Source: Clostridiales bacterium (GTDB lineage: Bacteria; Bacillota; Clostridia; Oscillospirales; CAG-272). From it: a stretch of DNA of 64,000 bases. Positions 59,337 to 64,000 of the stretch are shown piece after piece. The stretch covers positions 19,736 through 83,735 of the forward strand of contig JAAWQR010000001.1 in NCBI GenBank assembly GCA_022800625.1, written 5' to 3'. Position numbers and translations under genes: made by a program. Positions within the stretch are counted from its first letter, which is position 1. Every line of letters begins with the position of its first letter. The notes beneath the pieces were generated by a model. That model did not search any database and was not told the origin of the DNA. It saw only the letters and a program-made list of their open reading frames with translations.

Positions 59337-61700
59337 TTATTTCAGTTCAACTACAGTTACGCCGTAGTCTCCCTCTCCGTACTGCCCTGCTCTGTAATTT
59401 GCAACTCTTTTGTCGTTCTTCAGGAATTTCCAGATAGCATTTCTGAGCGCACCTGTTCCCTTTCCGTGAATGACAGTCACACTCTTTATTCCGGCAACTA
59501 ATGCCTCATCAAGATATTTATCAAGTATAAAGCATCCGTCGTCGCCTATCATTCCGCGTATATCGCATTCGGGTTTAAAGTTTTTACTGACCGTTGCTTT
59601 GTAAGTTGAAACAGCGCTTTTTTTCTTCTCCTGCTTTACGCCTTCAATTAGCTTTAAGTCTTTAATATTTGCGCGAGTTTTTGCAGTTCCCATTCGCACA
59701 CTGACATTTCCGTTTTTATCGGGATCTTCAAGCAGAACACCGCTGACTTTCAGGTTTTTATGGACAACCTGATCTCCCTTTTTCAGATCCCGCGGAAGTA
59801 CATATCCGTCGTCGCTGTCTTCATAAACAGGGTTAAGCTCGTCATCATATTCGCGCATTCTGCGTCTGACGTCTTTTTTTGCAGAAGCAAGCTTGTCTGA
59901 AAGATTTGCCGCATTTCTTGCTTTCTTCACTGCATCAAGCTCAGTAAATACATATTCGCTTGTAGCTCTTGCTCCGTCAAGAAGTCTTTGCGCCTTTTCA
60001 ACAATTTTTCTGCTTTCCTCTTCTGCGTTTTTTAGTTTTTCTTGCAGCTCCGATTCAGCCTCTGATTTGAATTTTTCATACTCGGCACGTAGTTGTGCCG
60101 TTTTGTTTTTTTCTTTTTCAAGCTCTCCTCTGGCGCTCTCAAGTTTTTCAATAACATTTTCAAAGCTTCTTGAATTATCTTCAATCAATCCATGAGCCCG
60201 TTCTACTATATGCTGCGGCAGCCCGAGCTTTTCGGAAATCGCAAATGCGTTTGATTTTCCGGGAGTTCCTATAATAAGCCGATAAGTCGGTCTGAGTGTT
60301 GCTACATCAAATTCGCAGGAAGCATTCATAACGCCGTCTGTTTCTATTGCATAAGCTTTAAGCTCTGCATAATGAGTTGTAGCAACGCACAGAGAAGTAC
60401 ACAAACGTACTTCATCGAGAATTGCTGTGGCAAGAGCTGCGCCCTCAACCGGATCTGTGCCTGATCCTAATTCATCAAAGATTATGAGAGATTGCTCTGT
60501 CATTGAATCGAGAACATTTACTATTCCCTTCATGTGTGATGAAAAAGTTGACAACGACTGTTCTATGCTCTGCTCATCTCCGATTTCAGCAAATATATCA
60601 TCGAAAATACATACAACAGAGTTTTCGTCAGTCGGTATATGAAGTCCCGATTGTGCCATGGCTGAGAGAAGACCGACAGTTTTGAGGGTTACTGTTTTAC
60701 CTCCGGTATTCGGTCCGGTTATAACGAGCATATTGTATTCTCCGCCTATTTTTACGGTTATCGGAACTACTTTATCGGAGTCAAGAAGAGGATGGCGTGC
60801 GCGATTTAAAGTCAGCTTACGGCAATCTGTAATTTCGGGAGATACTGCCTTCATAATTACAGAAAGCTCGGCGGATGCAAAAATCAAATCAAGCTCTATA
60901 ATATTTCTGTAGTTGTTTTTCATTGCCGAAGAACAATCAGCAACAAGTCCCGAAAGCTCATAAAGGATTCTCTCTATTTCATTCGTTTCTTTTGCTTCGA
61001 GAGTTCTGAGCTCATTATTTGCTTCAACAACGCTCATAGGCTCGATAAATAAAGTTGATCCCGACTGAGACGTATCGTGTATCAGTCCTTTCACTTCATT
61101 TCGATACTCGCTCTTTACGGGAATGACAAATCTGCCGCCGCGCGTTGTTATAATATTCTCCTGAAGATATTTTGAATCTCCCGAAACATATTTTTGCAGC
61201 ATATCGCGTATTTTCAAATTGGTTCTCTTTATACTGCGCCTGATATCAGCAAGCTCAGGACTTGCGTCATCAGCCATTACGTCTTCCGAAATAATAGACA
61301 TTGTGATTCTGTCTTCAAGATACTTATTGGGAATTAACCTGTCAAATATTTCGCATATTTCTTCATATCCGTCGGAAGATACCGTATAATTACGCAGGGT
61401 TCTTGCACATTTGAGTGCGTTTCCGCAATTCAAAAGCTCTCTCATTGAGAGAGCAGCACCCTTTGAAGCTCGCTCAGCAGCAGAAATAATATCATGAACA
61501 CCGTAAAAAGACGGTGAGCCTTTTTCTTCAGACAAAAGCTTAGCCTGAGTCGTAAGGATCTGTCGCTTTTTTACATAGTAAATGTCGCTTGAGGGCGAAA
61601 GATTTTCCGCAAGCTCACGACCGCCGTCTGTTTGAGTACATGCGGCAAGTTTCTCACGTATTTTATCAAATTCAAGTATTGCTAAAGATTTTCTATTCAT
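59337..61700 (-). CDS. mutS2: Endonuclease MutS2
   Basis: MLVITGPNTGGKTVTLKTVGLL, LIIFDELGSGTDPVEGAALATAIL, C-terminal Smr domain CDIRGMIGDDGCFILDKYLDEA...VIHGKGTGALRNAIWKFL. Confidence 0.96.
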   Translation of the reverse strand: MNRKSLAILEFDKIREKLAACTQTDGGRELAENLSPSSDIYYVKKRQILTTQAKLLSEEKGSPSFYGVHDIISAAERASKGAALSMRELLNCGNALKCARTLRNYTVSSDGYEEICEIFDRLIPNKYLEDRITMSIISEDVMADDASPELADIRRSIKRTNLKIRDMLQKYVSGDSKYLQENIITTRGGRFVIPVKSEYRNEVKGLIHDTSQSGSTLFIEPMSVVEANNELRTLEAKETNEIERILYELSGLVADCSSAMKNNYRNIIELDLIFASAELSVIMKAVSPEITDCRKLTLNRARHPLLDSDKVVPITVKIGGEYNMLVITGPNTGGKTVTLKTVGLLSAMAQSGLHIPTDENSVVCIFDDIFAEIGDEQSIEQSLSTFSSHMKGIVNVLDSMTEQSLIIFDELGSGTDPVEGAALATAILDEVRLCTSLCVATTHYAELKAYAIETDGVMNASCEFDVATLRPTYRLIIGTPGKSNAFAISEKLGLPQHIVERAHGLIEDNSRSFENVIEKLESARGELEKEKNKTAQLRAEYEKFKSEAESELQEKLKNAEEESRKIVEKAQRLLDGARATSEYVFTELDAVKKARNAANLSDKLASAKKDVRRRMREYDDELNPVYEDSDDGYVLPRDLKKGDQVVHKNLKVSGVLLEDPDKNGNVSVRMGTAKTRANIKDLKLIEGVKQEKKKSAVSTYKATVSKNFKPECDIRGMIGDDGCFILDKYLDEALVAGIKSVTVIHGKGTGALRNAIWKFLKNDKRVANYRAGQYGEGDYGVTVVELK

Positions 61701-62496
61701 AATCAATTCCGTTTAACCTTATGTCTTTATAATATTTCAGGGATTTGAATGAATGCTCCAAATGAGATATGAGATATGTTTCGGTGAAGTATGACAGAAG
61801 TGCTGCTTCCTCGTCAGGGATAGAAAAAGATAAAAAACGGCTGAGCGGTGATCCTACAATAAATCTGAGCGCCTCCAAAACCGATGGCGTGATCCTGCAG
61901 TAAATTTCAGCTGTGCCGTCTTCATCGAGTTCTTCGCGCTTCATTATGCTCGCACATGTACTGCATCTGATGCTTCCGTTCATTATGTCAAATATAATCT
62001 GTTCAGTGAAGACGGATTTTTCGCAGATCTTGCATTTATCAAGCATCGGCAAGTATCCCGCCTGACATGCGGCACGAAATTCAAAAGCGGCTTTGACCTG
62101 ATCCATAGTCAAAGATTTTTTGTTTGCGAGCGCATAAAGAGAATTCAGCATCAATCTCAAAAGTTCAGGGTCGCTTACGTTTTCAAGAGCAAGATCGCAT
62201 GCGACGTCACACATATAGCTAGCCAGCGCAAGCTTTTCAACATCATACCTGATGTTGAAAAAACACTCAAGCATATCACTGTCAGCTATATAAAAATACT
62301 TCTTAGATTTTCTGAGAACAAAGCTGCTGTACGAAAACAACTGCGCTGAGGTCATATGTCGGCTTCGCAGACTTGCAACACCTTTACCTGAGACAAGTAT
62401 CTTTCCGTGATCTTCCGTAAGCAGGGTAAGCAGCTTGTCCGCTTCTCCGATCCGTATTTCATTTATGACAAGTGCATTAAGCTTCAGTTCTTCCAT
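61693..62496 (-). CDS. recO: DNA repair protein RecO
   Basis: 267 aa; NALVINEIRIGEADKLLTLLTEDHGKILVSGKGVASLRSR, cysteine pairs CKIC/CSTC. Confidence 0.92.
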   Translation of the reverse strand: MEELKLNALVINEIRIGEADKLLTLLTEDHGKILVSGKGVASLRSRHMTSAQLFSYSSFVLRKSKKYFYIADSDMLECFFNIRYDVEKLALASYMCDVACDLALENVSDPELLRLMLNSLYALANKKSLTMDQVKAAFEFRAACQAGYLPMLDKCKICEKSVFTEQIIFDIMNGSIRCSTCASIMKREELDEDGTAEIYCRITPSVLEALRFIVGSPLSRFLSFSIPDEEAALLSYFTETYLISHLEHSFKSLKYYKDIRLNGIDYE

Positions 62497-62508
62497 AACT
62501 ATCTCAAA

Positions 62509-63402
62509 TTATATCAGATCTTTGGGATTATATCCGAAGGAATTAAGAACAAAATCGCTGTCCCTCCATTTTTCTTTGACCTTGACCCAAAGATTTAGGT
62601 ATACTTTTTCTCCGAAAAATTCTTCAAGGTCTTCCCTTGCATAAGATCCGATTTTTTTCAAAGTTTCTCCGTTTTTGCCAATAATTATTCCCTTATGTGA
62701 TGACTTCTCGCAATATATCTCAGCTCTGATATTTAAGGTCTTTTTTACTTTTTTAAATTCTTCTACAACTATCGCTGTTCCGTGAGGAATTTCATCGTTC
62801 AGCACTCTCAAAAGCTTTTCACGAATAATTTCAGATGCAATTTGTCTTTCAGGCTGATCCGTTATAGAATCATCATCAAACATCCAGTCACTTTCATATA
62901 AGAATTTTTCCGCTTCCTGCAAGACAAATTCAACATTTTTTCCGCTGATCGCAGAAGTCGGAACAACTGCGTCAAAGTCGTGAAGAGCGGCATATTCCGA
63001 GATTGCCTCTGCAAGTCTTTCCTTGTTTATCATATCAATTTTGTTCAGCACAAGTATTGAGGGCAGCTCGGATTTTTTTATTTGTTCTATAAGATTTATT
63101 TCAGTGCTTCCGGGGGTATACGAGGCATCAACTATGAGTATGGTCGCATCGGCGCTTCTAACCGTGCTCCTTACTGATTTCATCATATAATCGCCGAGCT
63201 TGTTCTTTGACTTATGTACACCGGGGGTGTCAAGAAAAACAAATTGATTTTCACCTTGTGTCAAGATCCCCGCTATTCTGTTTCGGGTTGTCTGCGGCTT
63301 CGGTGATACAATTGATACTTTTTCGCCGAGCATACTGTTCATTAAAGTTGATTTTCCGACGTTCGGTCGTCCGATAATTGAAATATAAGCTGTTTTTAAC
63401 AT
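62509..63402 (-). CDS. era: GTPase Era
   Basis: 297 aa; IIGRPNVGKSTLMNSMLGEKVSIVSPKPQTTRNRIAGI, LNKIDMINKE, C-terminal KH-like KGIIIGKNGETLKKIGSYAREDLE. Confidence 0.96.
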   Translation of the reverse strand: MLKTAYISIIGRPNVGKSTLMNSMLGEKVSIVSPKPQTTRNRIAGILTQGENQFVFLDTPGVHKSKNKLGDYMMKSVRSTVRSADATILIVDASYTPGSTEINLIEQIKKSELPSILVLNKIDMINKERLAEAISEYAALHDFDAVVPTSAISGKNVEFVLQEAEKFLYESDWMFDDDSITDQPERQIASEIIREKLLRVLNDEIPHGTAIVVEEFKKVKKTLNIRAEIYCEKSSHKGIIIGKNGETLKKIGSYAREDLEEFFGEKVYLNLWVKVKEKWRDSDFVLNSFGYNPKDLI

Positions 63403-63454
63403 CTGTTTTCCTTTACTTCCCCTCGTTACCCGAGAGGTATTATTATTTGTATAT

Positions 63455-63934
63455 TTATTTATCGCGTGAGATCTTTATTTTTTTCATAATTGCGTTTTGC
63501 TTTTCAAACATGACTTTCTCATCTTCATCGGACACTTCGTGATCGTACCCGAGAAGGTGAAGCACTGAGTGTACAGTCAGGAATGCAACTTCACGTTTCA
63601 TGGAATGACCGAAGCTTTCAGCCTGCTCTGCCGATCGTTCAAGAGATATCACAATGTCGCCAAGTTCAGCGGTCTCTCCGTCGGTCGGAGTGTCACCGTG
63701 CAAAAAATCATACATGGGAAATGATAGTACGTCTGTTGCCGAATCCTTGTTTCGGTATTCCGAGTTAAGCTCTTTTATATGCTCGTTATCACAAAATGTT
63801 ACCGATATAGTTGCATCATATGGAAAATTTTCAAACGACAGCGCTCCGAGCACAGCTTTTCTGACAAGCCTTTTTAACTTGAATGAAACTTTATACTCAG
63901 TCTGTTTGTTTGAAAAATAAATTTTCAGTTTCAT
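63455..63934 (-). CDS. ybeY: Endoribonuclease YbeY (rRNA maturation factor)
   Basis: 159 aa; ATDVLSFPMYD, HSVLHLLGYDHEVSDEDE. Confidence 0.94.
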   Translation of the reverse strand: MKLKIYFSNKQTEYKVSFKLKRLVRKAVLGALSFENFPYDATISVTFCDNEHIKELNSEYRNKDSATDVLSFPMYDFLHGDTPTDGETAELGDIVISLERSAEQAESFGHSMKREVAFLTVHSVLHLLGYDHEVSDEDEKVMFEKQNAIMKKIKISRDK

Positions 63935-63948
63935 TTTTGCATGTCCTC

Positions 63949-64000
63949 TCAGGCTTTTTTATTTATTCCGCGAACGGCAATACGCTTTGCGGAGCGTTCG
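63949..64000 (-). CDS. C-terminal end of an upstream gene (truncated by window)
   Basis: One minus-strand frame reads ERSAKRIAVRGINKKA* just before ybeY; too short to identify. Confidence 0.3.
   Translation of the reverse strand, partial: ERSAKRIAVRGINKKA

Noticed and set aside
63949-64000. Naming the gene cut by the right edge
   Set aside because: Only ~16 residues are visible; gene order before ybeY suggests candidates, but the sequence does not support one.

Overview
The window is a coding-dense stretch, probably from a spore-forming Firmicute (Clostridia-like; inferred from the SASP, SpoIIID, MutS2 and T-box). From 5' to 3' it contains: (i) a GntR/ABC operon on the minus strand with a palindromic operator over its promoter; (ii) a T-box-controlled branched-chain amino-acid operon, ilvA-ridA-leuA-leuC-leuD-leuB-ilvB-ilvN-ilvC-ilvD; (iii) a DUF815 ATPase and a three-gene SpoIID-like/peptidoglycan-binding cluster; (iv) a lipoprotein and an FAD oxidoreductase; (v) an arginine operon, argG-argH-argC-argJ-argB-argD-argF-carA, ending in one long ORF that fuses carB to dapF; (vi) an accessory zone at about 33-40.6 kb with three frameshifted genes (radical SAM, DUF4279-like, Ser/Thr-kinase-like), a tRNA-Met/tRNA-Glu pair, a SASP, a P-type ATPase and a possible small-peptide transcript; (vii) a response regulator/histidine kinase/ABC/ABC/FtsH/MacB-like block on the minus strand with a divergent MarR gene; (viii) a nucleotidyltransferase, galE, spoIIID, a SIS protein, an amidase, rhaA and rhaB, and mutS2-recO-era-ybeY. 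The most unusual observation is the uninterrupted CarB-DapF fusion. Its DapF half lacks the first catalytic cysteine (AGNNIR in place of CGN[GA]xR). No CRISPR array, rRNA, intact transposon or prophage was seen. All family assignments come from reading the sequence; no database search was run.
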